DNA from: Methylococcus capsulatus
GTDB taxonomy: Bacteria; Pseudomonadota; Gammaproteobacteria; Methylococcales; Methylococcaceae
NCBI RefSeq assembly: GCF_036864975.1
Contig: NZ_CP104311.1
Location: forward strand, 3,227,513-3,291,512
Direction: 5' to 3'
DNA length: 64,000 bases
Shown here: positions 46,096 through 55,811 of the stretch, piece by piece
Layout of the letters: every line of letters starts with the position of its first letter
Position numbering within the stretch: position 1 is the stretch's first letter
Translations under genes and position numbers: made by a program
Notes under the pieces: model-generated
Seen by the model: the letters and a program-made list of their open reading frames with translations, nothing else
Databases searched by the model: none
What the model was told of the DNA's origin: nothing

Positions 46096-46922
46096 CCGGC
46101 CACGACCTCAGACAGCTGATGGATTTCCGAGCTCCGGTTCAGCATCATCGTCAACGCGCCCACCGGGTAATTCTTCTCCGCCAGCCGTGCAACCGGCCAA
46201 ATGCCGATGACGCAGTTGGTCAGAAAAACCTCATCGGCCGCTGCCAGTTCTTCCGGCCGGATACGCCTTTCGCTCACCTCGACCCCTCGAGACCGGGCGA
46301 TTTCCAGCACCAAGCGCCGCATCACACCAGCCACGCCGCAGCGGTCGATCAGCGGCGTCTCGAGCCTCCCGGACTTCACCATGAAAACGTTGCTCATGGT
46401 ACCCTCCACGAGAAAGCCCTCGGTATCGCACATCAAGCCTTCCTGGAACTCATCGGTCCACTCCCCCCGTCCCAGTACCTGCTCCAGACGATTCATATGC
46501 TTAATCCCGGCCAGCGCGGAATTGATGCCGAGCGGCGTACGGCACAGCCTCACACTCACGCCGGAGCGGTAATAATCCTGCGGAAACTCGGGAGCGGGAT
46601 GAAGCGACACCACGCGCGTCGGCTCCCCTTCTGCCACGGGCCGGTAGCCGCGACCGCCGATGCCTCGTGTAATCTGTATCTTGATGACGCCTTCGACCGC
46701 TGCCGATCCCAGCCGTCGCAGATCGGCGGCCAGCGCCTCGTCCCCTGGATAACGGATGCCGAGACGAGAGCAGGCATCTGCCAAACGGCCGATATGCCAG
46801 GGCCAAAGCATGGCTTTTCCCGCACGCAGGCGCAGGGTGGTAAAAGTGCCGTCGCCGTATTGAAATCCCCGGTCTCGCACATCGACACAGCCGCAGGAAC
46901 GGCCGTTGACAAGGATGCTCAT
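46092..46922 (-). CDS. pabC: Aminodeoxychorismate lyase
   Basis: 276 aa PLP fold-type IV enzyme making p-aminobenzoate for folate. Seen: RGFQYGDGTFTTLR, PLP Lys in GVIKIQITRG, KHMNRLEQVL and EGTMSNVFMVKSG. Assignment as PabC rather than branched-chain aminotransferase rests on the fabF-pabC-mltG-tmk context. The start at 46922 gives the standard N-terminus. Confidence 0.93.
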   Translation of the reverse strand: MSILVNGRSCGCVDVRDRGFQYGDGTFTTLRLRAGKAMLWPWHIGRLADACSRLGIRYPGDEALAADLRRLGSAAVEGVIKIQITRGIGGRGYRPVAEGEPTRVVSLHPAPEFPQDYYRSGVSVRLCRTPLGINSALAGIKHMNRLEQVLGRGEWTDEFQEGLMCDTEGFLVEGTMSNVFMVKSGRLETPLIDRCGVAGVMRRLVLEIARSRGVEVSERRIRPEELAAADEVFLTNCVIGIWPVARLAEKNYPVGALTMMLNRSSEIHQLSEVVAG

Positions 46923-46978
46923 CGGCGGAATCCGGCAGAGGTGGCAACAGGTGCGGAAGCCTGAGATGGCCCCAGCGC

Positions 46979-48220
46979 CTAACTGAATTTCTTGAAAATC
47001 AAAGTAGCGTTGGTGCCACCGAAGCCGAAGGAGTTGGACATGACCACTTCGAGATCCTTTTCCCTGGCGGTATGAGGCACATAATCCAAGTCGCACTCCG
47101 GATCAGGCGTATCCAGATTGATGGTCGGCGGCACCACGTGGTCCCGAATCGCCAGGACCGAGAAGATCGCCTCGATTCCACCTGCCGCACCGAGCAGATG
47201 GCCGGTCATGGACTTGGTCGAGCTGATTGCCGTCGAGTACGCATGCGGGCCGAGCACCGCTTTCATGGCACGGGTTTCCGCAAGGTCGCCAGCAGGCGTC
47301 GACGTACCATGGGCGTTGATGTAGTCGATGTCTTCCGCATTCACGCCCGCATCACGCATCGCATGCATCATGCAGCGTGCCGCACCGTCGCCATCCTCCG
47401 GCGGCTGGGTCATGTGATGGGCGTCGCCTGACATGCCGAAGCCGATCAGCTCCGCGTAGATGCGGGCGCCGCGCTTTTTGGCATGCTCCAACTCCTCCAG
47501 CACTACCACGCCGGCACCGTCACCCAGCACAAAGCCGTCGCGGTCCTTGTCCCATGGACGGCTCGCCCGCGCCGGGTCGTCATTGCGGCGCGACAAGGCA
47601 CGGGCCGAGATGAATCCACCCAGGGCCGTCGGTGAGCTTGCCATTTCGGCACCGCCGGCCAACATGACGTCGGCATCGCCATACTGAATGACCCTGGCCG
47701 CGCTGCCAATGCTATGGGTCGCCGTGGCACAAGCAGTGACGATCGCGTAATTCGGGCCTTTCAGGCCGTACTTGATGGAGAGGTTGCCGGAAATCATGTT
47801 GATGATGTTGGCCGGCACGAAGAAAGGGGAAATCTTGCGGGGGCCGCCCTTGAGAAAGACGCCGTAGCCATGCTCGATGCCCGTGATCCCGCCGATACCG
47901 GAGCCGACGCAGACGCCGAAGCGGTCCGCATTGGCCTCGGTGACCTCCAGCCCCGAATCTTCGAACGCCTGGCTGCCCGCCGCCATGCCATAGTGGATAA
48001 AGGTATCCATCTTCTTGGCTTCTTTTTCGGACAGATACCGGGTCACGTCGAAGTTGCGCACGCTGCCGCCGAAACGGGTGGCGAATTCGGAGACATCGAA
48101 ATGCTCGATCGGGCCGATTCCACTGCGGCCGTTCAGGATGCTGTCCCAGCTTTCGGGGACATTGATGCCCACCGGACAGACCATACCCAGTCCGGTGATG
48201 ACGACGCGACGCTTGCTCAC
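46979..48220 (-). CDS. fabF: 3-oxoacyl-ACP synthase II
   Basis: Chain-elongating beta-ketoacyl-ACP synthase, 413 aa thiolase fold. Catalytic Cys in [14 protein letters not shown], His in [12 protein letters not shown] and [12 protein letters not shown], and a C-terminal [14 protein letters not shown]. Also seen: [13 protein letters not shown] start. Follows acpP after 78 bases. Confidence 0.97.
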   Translation of the reverse strand: MSKRRVVITGLGMVCPVGINVPESWDSILNGRSGIGPIEHFDVSEFATRFGGSVRNFDVTRYLSEKEAKKMDTFIHYGMAAGSQAFEDSGLEVTEANADRFGVCVGSGIGGITGIEHGYGVFLKGGPRKISPFFVPANIINMISGNLSIKYGLKGPNYAIVTACATATHSIGSAARVIQYGDADVMLAGGAEMASSPTALGGFISARALSRRNDDPARASRPWDKDRDGFVLGDGAGVVVLEELEHAKKRGARIYAELIGFGMSGDAHHMTQPPEDGDGAARCMMHAMRDAGVNAEDIDYINAHGTSTPAGDLAETRAMKAVLGPHAYSTAISSTKSMTGHLLGAAGGIEAIFSVLAIRDHVVPPTINLDTPDPECDLDYVPHTAREKDLEVVMSNSFGFGGTNATLIFKKFS

Positions 48221-48298
48221 GCTGACACCTGGAGGTAAACGAAAGAAGACCCCACCGGATGACGATGTCCCGTGGGGCTGATGGAACAGAAAGGCGGA

Positions 48299-48529
48299 TC
48301 AGGTATGGCTCTGGATGTAATCGATCGCCTGCTGAACCGTGGTGATCTTTTCGGCGTCCTCGTCGGGAATTTCGCATTCGAACTCTTCTTCGAGCGCCAT
48401 CACCAGCTCGACCGTGTCCAGAGAATCGGCGCCCAGATCGTCCACGAAGGAGGCCTCGTTCGAGATCTCGTCCTTCACGCCCAACTGTTCGGCGAAGATC
48501 TTCTTTACACGTTCTGCTATATCACTCAT
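48299..48529 (-). CDS. acpP: Acyl carrier protein
   Basis: 76 aa acidic four-helix carrier of fatty-acid intermediates. The 4'-phosphopantetheine Ser is in [21 protein letters not shown] at 48529. Its own promoter is likely upstream, fitting its high expression relative to the flanking fab genes. Confidence 0.98.
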   Translation of the reverse strand: MSDIAERVKKIFAEQLGVKDEISNEASFVDDLGADSLDTVELVMALEEEFECEIPDEDAEKITTVQQAIDYIQSHT

Positions 48530-48571
48530 TGTTTTTTGTCCTCAGTGTTATTCAAGTTTAGAGGTGCGGAG

Positions 48572-48599
48572 ATTTTAGTGTGAATTCCCGCGAACACAA
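48572..48599 (-). promoter_or_regulatory. Candidate acpP promoter
   Basis: Minus strand TTGTGT (48594-48599), 16-base spacer, TAAAAT (48572-48577), about 42 bases before the acpP ATG in the fabG-acpP gap. Predicted by eye. Confidence 0.4.
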
Positions 48600-48621
48600 G
48601 CACTCTGGCGTAAAAAGCCAC

Positions 48622-49359
48622 TCAGGGCATGAACATACCGCCATTGACATGGAGGGTTTCGCCGGTAATGTAGGCGGCATCGTCGGAACACAAAAAAGCC
48701 ACGGCCGCGGCGATCTCCTCGGCCTGTCCCAGCCGTCCCAGGGGAATCGATGCCAGCAGGGCCGTTTTGTGTGCCTCCGGCAAAGCGCGGGTCATGTCGG
48801 TATCGATGAAGCCCGGCGCCACCGAATTCACCGTTATGCCGCGCGAGCCGATCTCCTTGGCCAGGGACTTGGTAAAGCCGATGATACCGGCCTTCGCCGC
48901 CGCATAGTTGGTCTGCCCGGCATTGCCGGTCAATCCAACGACAGAAGTGATGTTGACAATGCGGCCGGTGCGGGCTTTCATCATGCCTTTGAGGCAGGCC
49001 TTGCTCATGCGGTAGACGGACGACAGATTGGTGTCTATGATCGCATCCCAGTCTTCGTCTTTCATGCGCATCAGCAGACCGTCACGGGTAATGCCGGCGT
49101 TGTTGACCAGAATCGTCGGAACGCCGAATTCGTCACTGACGGCGGCCACGAAGGATTCGACCGCGGCGGGATCGCTCACGTCCAGCACCCGCCCGCAGCC
49201 GTTCACGCCGGCATCGCTCAGGCCGGCTCCGATCGCCGCGGCGCCGTTTTCCGAGGTGGCGGTGCCGATGACTGTATTGCCGGCGCGCGCCAAACGATGG
49301 GCGATCGCTCGTCCTATACCCCGGCTGGCACCCGTGACAATGGCTATCTGATCGGTCAT
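48622..49359 (-). CDS. fabG: 3-oxoacyl-ACP reductase
   Basis: 245 aa NADPH-dependent short-chain dehydrogenase of fatty-acid elongation. Cofactor motif TGASRGIG, NNAG, catalytic Ser in NITSVVGLTGN and YAAAKAG (Tyr/Lys). Start at 49359 overlaps fabD by four bases (ATGA). Confidence 0.97.
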   Translation of the reverse strand: MTDQIAIVTGASRGIGRAIAHRLARAGNTVIGTATSENGAAAIGAGLSDAGVNGCGRVLDVSDPAAVESFVAAVSDEFGVPTILVNNAGITRDGLLMRMKDEDWDAIIDTNLSSVYRMSKACLKGMMKARTGRIVNITSVVGLTGNAGQTNYAAAKAGIIGFTKSLAKEIGSRGITVNSVAPGFIDTDMTRALPEAHKTALLASIPLGRLGQAEEIAAAVAFLCSDDAAYITGETLHVNGGMFMP

Positions 49360-50312
49360 TGAATCGACTCCAAAGCTTTGTTCAACGAATCCTGATCCAC
49401 GATGGCAAGCGTTGCTTCGCCGCTGACGATCCGTTTGTTCAGGCCAGCCAGGACCTTGCCCGGCCCGCATTCCACGAAGCGCCTCACGCCCTGATCGCTG
49501 AGGAAGCGGATGGTTTCCGACCAGCGTACCGGATGGGAAATCTGCTGAGCCAGCACCGCCCGGATCACCTCCGGCGACGGATGCATGGCGACGTCGACGT
49601 TGTGGACCACACCGATCCGGTCACGGGGCGATTCGAAGGAGGTTTCTGAAAGCAGGGCTGCGAATTTTTCTGCAGCCGGCGTCATCAGCGCGCAATGCGA
49701 GGGCACACTGACCGGCAGCAACACCGCCCGTTTCGCCCCCAGTGCCTTGGCAGCCGCAATCGCGCGCTCGACCGCCTGGCTCGCGCCGGCAATCACCACC
49801 TGACCCGGTGCGTTGAAATTGGCCGGCGTCACCACCGAATCCTGGGTGGAGGCTTCTTTACAAGCCGCCACGACCTGCGGATCCTCCAGACCAAGGATAG
49901 CGGCCATGGCCCCTGCGCCGGGCGGGACCGCTGCCTGCATCAGCCTGCCGCGATGGGCCACCAGTCTCACCGCGTCAGCGAAGCCGAGCGCGCCGGCGGC
50001 GACTAATGCCGAATACTCACCCAGGCTGTGGCCCGCCATCCAGGCGGGTCGACGATCGGTTGCCTTGCACCAGATCCGCCAGGTCGCGACCCCAGCGGCC
50101 AGCATCGCCGGCTGGGTGTTGACGGTCTGATTGAGTTCTTCCTCCGGCCCCTCCTGGACCAGACGCCAGAGGTCGAAACCGAGTATTTCCGAGGCCTCGG
50201 CATAGGTCTCACCGACTACCGGATGCGCTGCGGCGAGATCGGCCAGCATACCGATGGACTGGGAGCCCTGCCCCGGAAAAAGGAAAGCGAGGCTGTTGTC
50301 GATATTGGGCAT
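49356..50312 (-). CDS. fabD: Malonyl-CoA:ACP transacylase
   Basis: 318 aa; loads malonyl groups onto ACP. Nucleophile Ser in AGHSLGEYSALVAAG, FPGQGSQ at the N-terminus, catalytic His in SVPSHCALM. Coupled to fabG; 14 bases after fabH. Confidence 0.97.
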   Translation of the reverse strand: MPNIDNSLAFLFPGQGSQSIGMLADLAAAHPVVGETYAEASEILGFDLWRLVQEGPEEELNQTVNTQPAMLAAGVATWRIWCKATDRRPAWMAGHSLGEYSALVAAGALGFADAVRLVAHRGRLMQAAVPPGAGAMAAILGLEDPQVVAACKEASTQDSVVTPANFNAPGQVVIAGASQAVERAIAAAKALGAKRAVLLPVSVPSHCALMTPAAEKFAALLSETSFESPRDRIGVVHNVDVAMHPSPEVIRAVLAQQISHPVRWSETIRFLSDQGVRRFVECGPGKVLAGLNKRIVSGEATLAIVDQDSLNKALESIQ

Positions 50313-50326
50313 TACAAAAGCTCTTT

Positions 50327-51292
50327 TTAATAGCGCAGAAGAGCGGAGCCCCAGGCGAAACCGCCGCCGAAGGCCTCCATCAGCACGGTTTGTCCGCGTT
50401 TGATGCGGCCGTCGCGGACGGCTTCGTCGAAAGCGAGAGGAATCGATGCGGAAGAGGTGTTGCCCTGTTCATCCACCGTCACGACCACCCGCTCCATGGG
50501 CAACTGAAGTTTCTTTGCGGTCGCCGCGATGATGCGGATATTGGCCTGATGGGGTACCAGCCAGTCCACGTCGGACTTCTGAAGGCCGTTCTGCTCCAGG
50601 GTTTCATCGACGATGCGACCGAGTGTGTTCACCGCGACCTTGAAAACTTCGCTGCCCTGCATGCGGATGGTGCGACTTTCGTCACTGCCTTCGCCGTTGC
50701 TGGCGGGATTGGGCAGATAGAGCAGATCCTGGTAATGGCCGTCGGAATGGATATGGGTGCTCATGATGCCGGGCTCGGTGGCAGATTCGAGCACCACGGC
50801 CCCGGCACCGTCACCGAACAGTATGCAGGTCGAGCGGTCGTCCCAGTCTACGGAACGGGAATTGACTTCGGTACCGACCACCAGCACGCGGTTGGCATTG
50901 CCGGCGGAGATGTACTGGTCGGCGATGCTCAACGCGAAGATGAACCCCGAACACGCCGCCTGCACGTCGAACGCCGCGCAGCTTCGCACGCCCAGACGCT
51001 GCTGTAGGAGGCATGCCGTGCTGGGAAAAACCCGGTCCGGCGAACTCGTCGCGAGGATGATCAGATCGAGATCGTGCGGATCGATGGCGGCTGCTTCCAG
51101 CGCCTGCCGGGATGCGATTTCGGCCATGCTGGATGCCGTTTCGTCGGCGGCCGCGATATGTCGGCGGCGGATGCCGGTGCGCTCGACGATCCATTCGTCC
51201 GACGTTTCGACCCGCATGGCGAGATCATCATTGGTCACCACCTGCCGGGGAAGGTAGCCGCCGGTGCCCGCGATGCGGGAATAGCGGGTCAC
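50327..51292 (-). CDS. fabH: 3-oxoacyl-ACP synthase III
   Basis: 321 aa; condenses acetyl-CoA with malonyl-ACP to start fatty-acid synthesis. Catalytic Cys in [13 protein letters not shown], His in [11 protein letters not shown], Asn in [18 protein letters not shown]-or-ATG-initiated [15 protein letters not shown] matches the family. Overlaps plsX by four bases. Confidence 0.97.
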   Translation of the reverse strand: MTRYSRIAGTGGYLPRQVVTNDDLAMRVETSDEWIVERTGIRRRHIAAADETASSMAEIASRQALEAAAIDPHDLDLIILATSSPDRVFPSTACLLQQRLGVRSCAAFDVQAACSGFIFALSIADQYISAGNANRVLVVGTEVNSRSVDWDDRSTCILFGDGAGAVVLESATEPGIMSTHIHSDGHYQDLLYLPNPASNGEGSDESRTIRMQGSEVFKVAVNTLGRIVDETLEQNGLQKSDVDWLVPHQANIRIIAATAKKLQLPMERVVVTVDEQGNTSSASIPLAFDEAVRDGRIKRGQTVLMEAFGGGFAWGSALLRY

Positions 51293-52308
51293 GCCAGATT
51301 CCTCGCGGCGAAGGCATCCGTCACCCGCTCGCCGATACGATCCGGAACGGCTTTCTCGACTTCTTTCACTGCGATTGCGACGGCATTGGCGAAGGACAAG
51401 CGGTCCGCATTGCCGTGACTCTTGATCACGATGCCGCGCAGACCGAGGAGACTGGCACCGTTATACTGGCGCGGATCGATCCGGCGCTTGAAGGCATTGA
51501 GTACGGGCAGCGCCACCAAACCTGCCAGTCTACTCAATAAACTGCTGGAAAACTCCCTCTTGATGAAATGAGAGATCATTTTTGCCAGACCTTCACTGCT
51601 TTTCAACGCGACGTTTCCAACGAAACCGTCGGTCACGACAATGTCGACGCTGCCCTTGAAAATGTCGTCGCCCTCGACGAAACCGATGAAATTGACGTGG
51701 GCTCCACTGAGCAGTTCAGCGGCCCGCTTCACCTGCTCGTTCCCCTTGATCTCCTCTTCGCCGATGTTGAGGAGCCCGACCGTGGGATGCTCACGTTCCT
51801 CTACGGCCCGGACCAGCTCATAACCCATAACGGCGAACTGATAAAGATGCTCGGCAGTGCAATCAACGTTGGCACCGAGATCGAGGACATGGGTATGCCC
51901 CGTCATGGAAGGCACGGCCGCGATGATTGCCGGACGGTCGATACCCGGGATGGTCTTGAGGACGAACTTGGCGATCGCCATCAGCGCACCGGTATTCCCT
52001 GCGCTTACGCAAGCATCGGCCTCGCTTCGCTTGACCAGATCGATAGCCACCCGCATGGACGAGTCCTTCTTATTGCGAAGCGCCTTGGACGGCTGATCGT
52101 GCATTTCCACGACCTGCGACGCATGGTGCACCTTCAGTCGATCCCCGAACCGGAGCTGGGCGTCCTTGAGATACCCTCTCAGCACGGATTCGTCACCGAC
52201 CAGGATCAGCCGCAGCGAGGGATTCCGCTCCAAACTGTCCAGAGCCGCCGGCACCACGACTTTAGGTCCGTGATCACCCCCCATCGCGTCCAAAGCGATG
52301 GTCGTCAT
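51289..52308 (-). CDS. plsX: Phosphate acyltransferase PlsX
   Basis: 339 aa; converts acyl-ACP to acyl-phosphate for phospholipid synthesis. Seen: [33 protein letters not shown], and [18 protein letters not shown]. The start at 52308 ([11 protein letters not shown]) matches relatives; an ATG six codons upstream is possible. Between rpmF and fabH, the standard order. Confidence 0.95.
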   Translation of the reverse strand: MTTIALDAMGGDHGPKVVVPAALDSLERNPSLRLILVGDESVLRGYLKDAQLRFGDRLKVHHASQVVEMHDQPSKALRNKKDSSMRVAIDLVKRSEADACVSAGNTGALMAIAKFVLKTIPGIDRPAIIAAVPSMTGHTHVLDLGANVDCTAEHLYQFAVMGYELVRAVEEREHPTVGLLNIGEEEIKGNEQVKRAAELLSGAHVNFIGFVEGDDIFKGSVDIVVTDGFVGNVALKSSEGLAKMISHFIKREFSSSLLSRLAGLVALPVLNAFKRRIDPRQYNGASLLGLRGIVIKSHGNADRLSFANAVAIAVKEVEKAVPDRIGERVTDAFAARNLA

Positions 52309-52385
52309 ACCGTCACCGCGCCGCATGCACCGCCATCAAGAGTCCAATAGAAGGGTGTCGAACCGCCGGACCGGAGGGTTTACGC

Positions 52386-52580
52386 TTATTCCTCAGTCTC
52401 GTCGCCGCGCTTCGGCGTGATGACGCGGCGGCCACGATAATAGCCGTCCGGGCTCACATGGTGGCGCAGATGGGTTTCGCCGGTGTTCGCCTCGACGGAC
52501 AGGGCACTCGCGATCAATGCGTCGTGCGACCGCCGCATGCCGCGCTTCGAACGGGTCTTGCGATTTTGTTGAACAGCCAT
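52386..52580 (-). CDS. rpmF: 50S ribosomal protein L32
   Basis: 64 aa basic ribosomal protein. [21 protein letters not shown] is the conserved N-terminus; [15 protein letters not shown] the C-terminal part. The four zinc Cys of some L32 are absent, i.e. the Cys-free form. Nine bases after yceD. Confidence 0.97.
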   Translation of the reverse strand: MAVQQNRKTRSKRGMRRSHDALIASALSVEANTGETHLRHHVSPDGYYRGRRVITPKRGDETEE

Positions 52581-52589
52581 GATGACTCC

Positions 52590-53105
52590 TTAAGAAAACT
52601 TGCTATCGTTGTTTTTCAGTTGCGCCAGCACGGCAAACGGGTTTTCCCTCTTCCCGTTTTCCGCCTGCGGCCCAGGCGGCGCATTATCCCCACAGACTGC
52701 GTGCTGCGGTATCGGCGGGACGGCCAGCACGAGTTCATCCTGAACCAGGTCGGATAGCCTAATCGGCGCTCCGCCATCGAACAGCAGCGGCTCGCAAGAC
52801 GCCGGCAGGCGGTCAGCCTCCTCCAGCGAAGCCACGACACCTAGCGCAACCCGCAATCGCACCGACCATGGCAGCCGATCCAGGCAGAGCTGACACTGCA
52901 GCACAAGATCCGCCTCGACCCAACCGGTCACCACCGACCACCGGCCGTCCTTGCCGAACTCCAGCTCGACCCGGATGCTGCCGGTTCTTTCAAACAGGAA
53001 CTCCTCAATTCGGTCGAAAAGCGCCAGCGGCAATTCCCCCACCACCCGCCGACGCTTGTCGGCAAACCCCAACGGATCGACGAATTCAGGCAAGTAGGAA
53101 AGCAT
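52590..53105 (-). CDS. yceD: YceD/DUF177 protein (23S rRNA accumulation family)
   Basis: 171 aa. DUF177: LPEFVDPLGFADKRRRVVGELPL at the N-terminus, VLQCQLCLDRLPW with a CxxC, VQDELVLAVPPIPQH, and NPFAVLAQLKN at the end. Conserved partner of rpmF; linked to 23S rRNA levels in relatives. The ATG at 53105 aligns with family N-termini, but it lies only nine bases after a strong -10 element, so its mRNA may be leaderless. Confidence 0.92.
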   Translation of the reverse strand: MLSYLPEFVDPLGFADKRRRVVGELPLALFDRIEEFLFERTGSIRVELEFGKDGRWSVVTGWVEADLVLQCQLCLDRLPWSVRLRVALGVVASLEEADRLPASCEPLLFDGGAPIRLSDLVQDELVLAVPPIPQHAVCGDNAPPGPQAENGKRENPFAVLAQLKNNDSKFS

Positions 53106-53114
53106 AATCGTGTA

Positions 53115-53144
53115 ATAATACAGGCAAAATCCAACTTCTGTCAA
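53115..53144 (-). promoter_or_regulatory. Strong sigma70 promoter for yceD-rpmF
   Basis: Minus strand TTGACA (53139-53144), 18-base spacer, TATTAT (53115-53120). The predicted start, about 53108, is roughly three bases upstream of the yceD ATG. Confidence 0.7.
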
Positions 53145-53161
53145 AGCAAGGGAACATCGCG

Positions 53162-53761
53162 ATGCAGACTCCCCCGCAGCAGTCGAAGCCGCTCCTCCTG
53201 GCCTCGGGTTCGAGTTACCGCCGCCAACTGCTCCGCAAACTGGGTCTGCGCTTTACCGCGGTCTCACCGAACATCGACGAAGCGGCCAAGCCGGGAGAGG
53301 CTGCGGAAGATCTCGCCTTGAGGCTGGCCTGTCAGAAAGCACGGGCACTGGCAGCCGCCTATCCCGACCATTTGATCATCGGCTCGGATCAGGTGGCCGT
53401 GCTGGGGGATTCGAGACTGGGCAAGCCTGGTACTCATGAGAATGCGGTCGCCCAGTTGGCGAGGGCATCGGGGAATACCGTGACATTCCTGACAGGACTG
53501 TGCGTGTACGACGCGGTCTGCGGGATCAGCCATACCGGCCTGGACCGCTGCCGGGTCCATTTCCGTCGCCTGCACCGGGACCAGATAGAGCGCTACGTCG
53601 CCGCCGACCAACCCTACGACTGCGCCGGCGCTTTCAAGTCGGAAGGACTGGGCATTGCCCTCATCGAACGCTTCGAAGGTGACGATCCGAACGCTTTGGT
53701 CGGTCTTCCCCTGATCCTGCTGACGGAAATGCTGAAACGCTTTGGCGTCGCCGTCTTCTGA
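53162..53761 (+). CDS. Maf-family nucleotide pyrophosphatase (YceF type)
   Basis: 199 aa; Maf proteins hydrolyse non-canonical or modified nucleoside triphosphates (YceF: 7-methyl-GTP). Seen: [24 protein letters not shown], and [39 protein letters not shown] precedes the ATG. Divergent from yceD, as in enterics. Confidence 0.94.
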   Translation: MQTPPQQSKPLLLASGSSYRRQLLRKLGLRFTAVSPNIDEAAKPGEAAEDLALRLACQKARALAAAYPDHLIIGSDQVAVLGDSRLGKPGTHENAVAQLARASGNTVTFLTGLCVYDAVCGISHTGLDRCRVHFRRLHRDQIERYVAADQPYDCAGAFKSEGLGIALIERFEGDDPNALVGLPLILLTEMLKRFGVAVF

Positions 53762-53783
53762 ACGACTCCGGCAGGATGCGGCG

Positions 53784-54428
53784 TCAGTTCAGGCGATTGT
53801 AGTATTCGATCACCCGGTTGAGGTAATCCCGGGTTTCGGGAAAAGGCGGAACCCGGTTGCCATATTTGATGATGTTATTTTCGCCGGCATTGTAGGCAGC
53901 GACCGCCAAGCTGACATCGTTGAACATGCCGATCAGGTCACGCAGATAGCGGGCCCCGCCGTAGACGTTCTCCACCGGGTCGGTCCGGTCCCGCACGCCG
54001 TAGCGTGCCGCGGTGTCCGGCATCAGCTGCATCAGACCCACGGCGCCCTTGCCCGAAACCGCCTCCGAGTTGTATGCCGACTCGGCCTGGATCATCGCAT
54101 GCAGCAGCAGGGGATCGAGATTGTAGCGCTCGGCCACTTCGGCGATCAGCGGCGCCAGCATTTCGCGGCTGCGCTCCAATGCCCCGACCTTGAAGGCGAC
54201 CGGAGCCGCAGCCCGGCGGGACGGCTCCGGCTCATATGCGGGTGGCGGTGACCCCAACCGGGCCGACACCTTAGTGGTAGCGATCAACCGGTAGCCGCTA
54301 TGTTGGGGGCGGTCGGTGTAATAGACATGGCCTTTCTTGTCGACGAACTTGTAGACATCCGCCGAGACCTGCGCCGCCGGCAACCCTCCCAGCAGCAGCG
54401 CAATCCAAAGACGTCGTTTCATCCACAT
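53784..54428 (-). CDS. Periplasmic lytic transglycosylase with DUF4124 domain
   Basis: 214 aa. Signal peptide (RRLWIALLLGGLPAAQVSA), a small DUF4124 module (VYKFVDKKGHVYYTDRPQHSG), a linker, then a family-1 SLT domain: catalytic Glu in AMIQAESAYNSEAVSGKGAVGLMQLMP and AVAAYNAGENNI. The start is either the ATG at 54428 or the one two codons later (54422); neither has a good SD. Cleaves peptidoglycan; cellular role not assignable. Convergent with maf, 22 bases apart. Confidence 0.9.
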   Translation of the reverse strand: MWMKRRLWIALLLGGLPAAQVSADVYKFVDKKGHVYYTDRPQHSGYRLIATTKVSARLGSPPPAYEPEPSRRAAAPVAFKVGALERSREMLAPLIAEVAERYNLDPLLLHAMIQAESAYNSEAVSGKGAVGLMQLMPDTAARYGVRDRTDPVENVYGGARYLRDLIGMFNDVSLAVAAYNAGENNIIKYGNRVPPFPETRDYLNRVIEYYNRLN

Positions 54429-54497
54429 GTTTTTACGTCGTTTTCTCGAATCGGAACGAGCGGGTTTATACCACCGCTCCGTTCGGCCGGACAAGCC

Positions 54498-55712
54498 TCA
54501 AGGCGACACTTTGACCGGCCGCACCCGCGATGCAGCCAGCACCGCCCGCCTTCGCGCCTCTTCCAGCGTATCCGCCGCCGCCAGCGCCACGCCCATACGC
54601 CGCCGCGGATGGGCCTCCGGCTTGCCGAACAGGCGAACCTCGGATTCCGGCACAGCCAGCGCCTGCTCCAGCCCCTCGAACGCGATGCCTTCCGCTGCCA
54701 TCCCTCCGTAAATGACGGCGCTAGCGCCGGGACGCCTCAGGGCGGGATCGAGCGGCAATCCCAGAATCGCGCGCACATGCAGTTCGAACTCGTTCTGCGT
54801 TTGGCTGACCATGGTCACCATGCCGGTATCGTGCGGCCGGGGGCTCACCTCGCTGAACCACACCTCATCCCCCCGAACGAACAGTTCGACACCGAACAGC
54901 CCGCGCCCTCCCAAGGCATCGACCACGGTGCGGGCGATCGCCTCGGCGCGTTCCCTGGCCTTAGGACTCAGGGGCTGTGGCTGCCAGCTTTCCACGTAAT
55001 CCCCGGCCTGCTGCCGGTGCCCTACGGGCTCACAGAGCGCGATCCCGGCGTCACCTCCGGAAGCGAGGGAACGCACCGTCAGCAGGGTAATCTCGAAGTC
55101 GAAGTCGATCCGGCCTTCGACGATGACACGGCTCGCCCCGACCCGCCCGCCCTCCCGCGCGTGATCCCAGGCCGGCTGGACATCGGAGGGGCTCTCGAGC
55201 AGGGATTGACCCTTCCCGGAGGACGACATGACGGGCTTGACGAAACAAGGAAAGCCGATCTTTGCCGCCGCCTCGGCCAAGGCTGCACAGGAATCGGCAA
55301 AGGCATAGGGTGAGGTCGGCAGGCCCAGTTTTTCCGCCGCCAGCCGCCGGATGCCTTCGCGGTTCATGGTGAGTTGCACAGCGCGGGCATTGGGAATAAC
55401 CTCCGCCAGCCCCGCCCGCTCGATCTCGATCAAGGCATCGGTGGCGATCGCTTCGATCTCGGGCACGATGAAATGGGGACGCTCGGACTCGACCAGGCGA
55501 TGGATCTCTCCTGGGTCTGTCATGTCGATGACGTGGGCGCGGTGGGCGACCTGCTGCGCCGGCGCGCCGGGATAGCGGTCGACCGCGATCACCTCGGCGC
55601 TGTAGCGCTGGAGGGAGATCGCCACCTCCTTGCCGAGTTCGCCGCTGCCCAGGAGGAGTACCCGGGTCGCACCGGGCGTGTTTGGGGTTCCTATGCGCAT
55701 AGCTGAAGTCAT
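54498..55712 (-). CDS. purT: Formate-dependent phosphoribosylglycinamide formyltransferase
   Basis: ATP-grasp enzyme making formyl-GAR from GAR, formate and ATP in purine synthesis; a formate route that suits a C1-using organism. 404 aa: [45 protein letters not shown] (ATP-grasp), and [14 protein letters not shown]. The start at 55712 has no clear SD; ATG at 55700 is an alternative. 99 bases after the oxidase gene. Confidence 0.95.
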   Translation of the reverse strand: MTSAMRIGTPNTPGATRVLLLGSGELGKEVAISLQRYSAEVIAVDRYPGAPAQQVAHRAHVIDMTDPGEIHRLVESERPHFIVPEIEAIATDALIEIERAGLAEVIPNARAVQLTMNREGIRRLAAEKLGLPTSPYAFADSCAALAEAAAKIGFPCFVKPVMSSSGKGQSLLESPSDVQPAWDHAREGGRVGASRVIVEGRIDFDFEITLLTVRSLASGGDAGIALCEPVGHRQQAGDYVESWQPQPLSPKARERAEAIARTVVDALGGRGLFGVELFVRGDEVWFSEVSPRPHDTGMVTMVSQTQNEFELHVRAILGLPLDPALRRPGASAVIYGGMAAEGIAFEGLEQALAVPESEVRLFGKPEAHPRRRMGVALAAADTLEEARRRAVLAASRVRPVKVSP

Positions 55713-55811
55713 GAATGGCTCAAGGGAATCGGCCGCCGCCAAAACACGGCGGAAGGCCAAGGGTTGCGGGCGAGGAATTGTAGCCAGCCCACATACGCTT
55801 GGCCATGCCAT

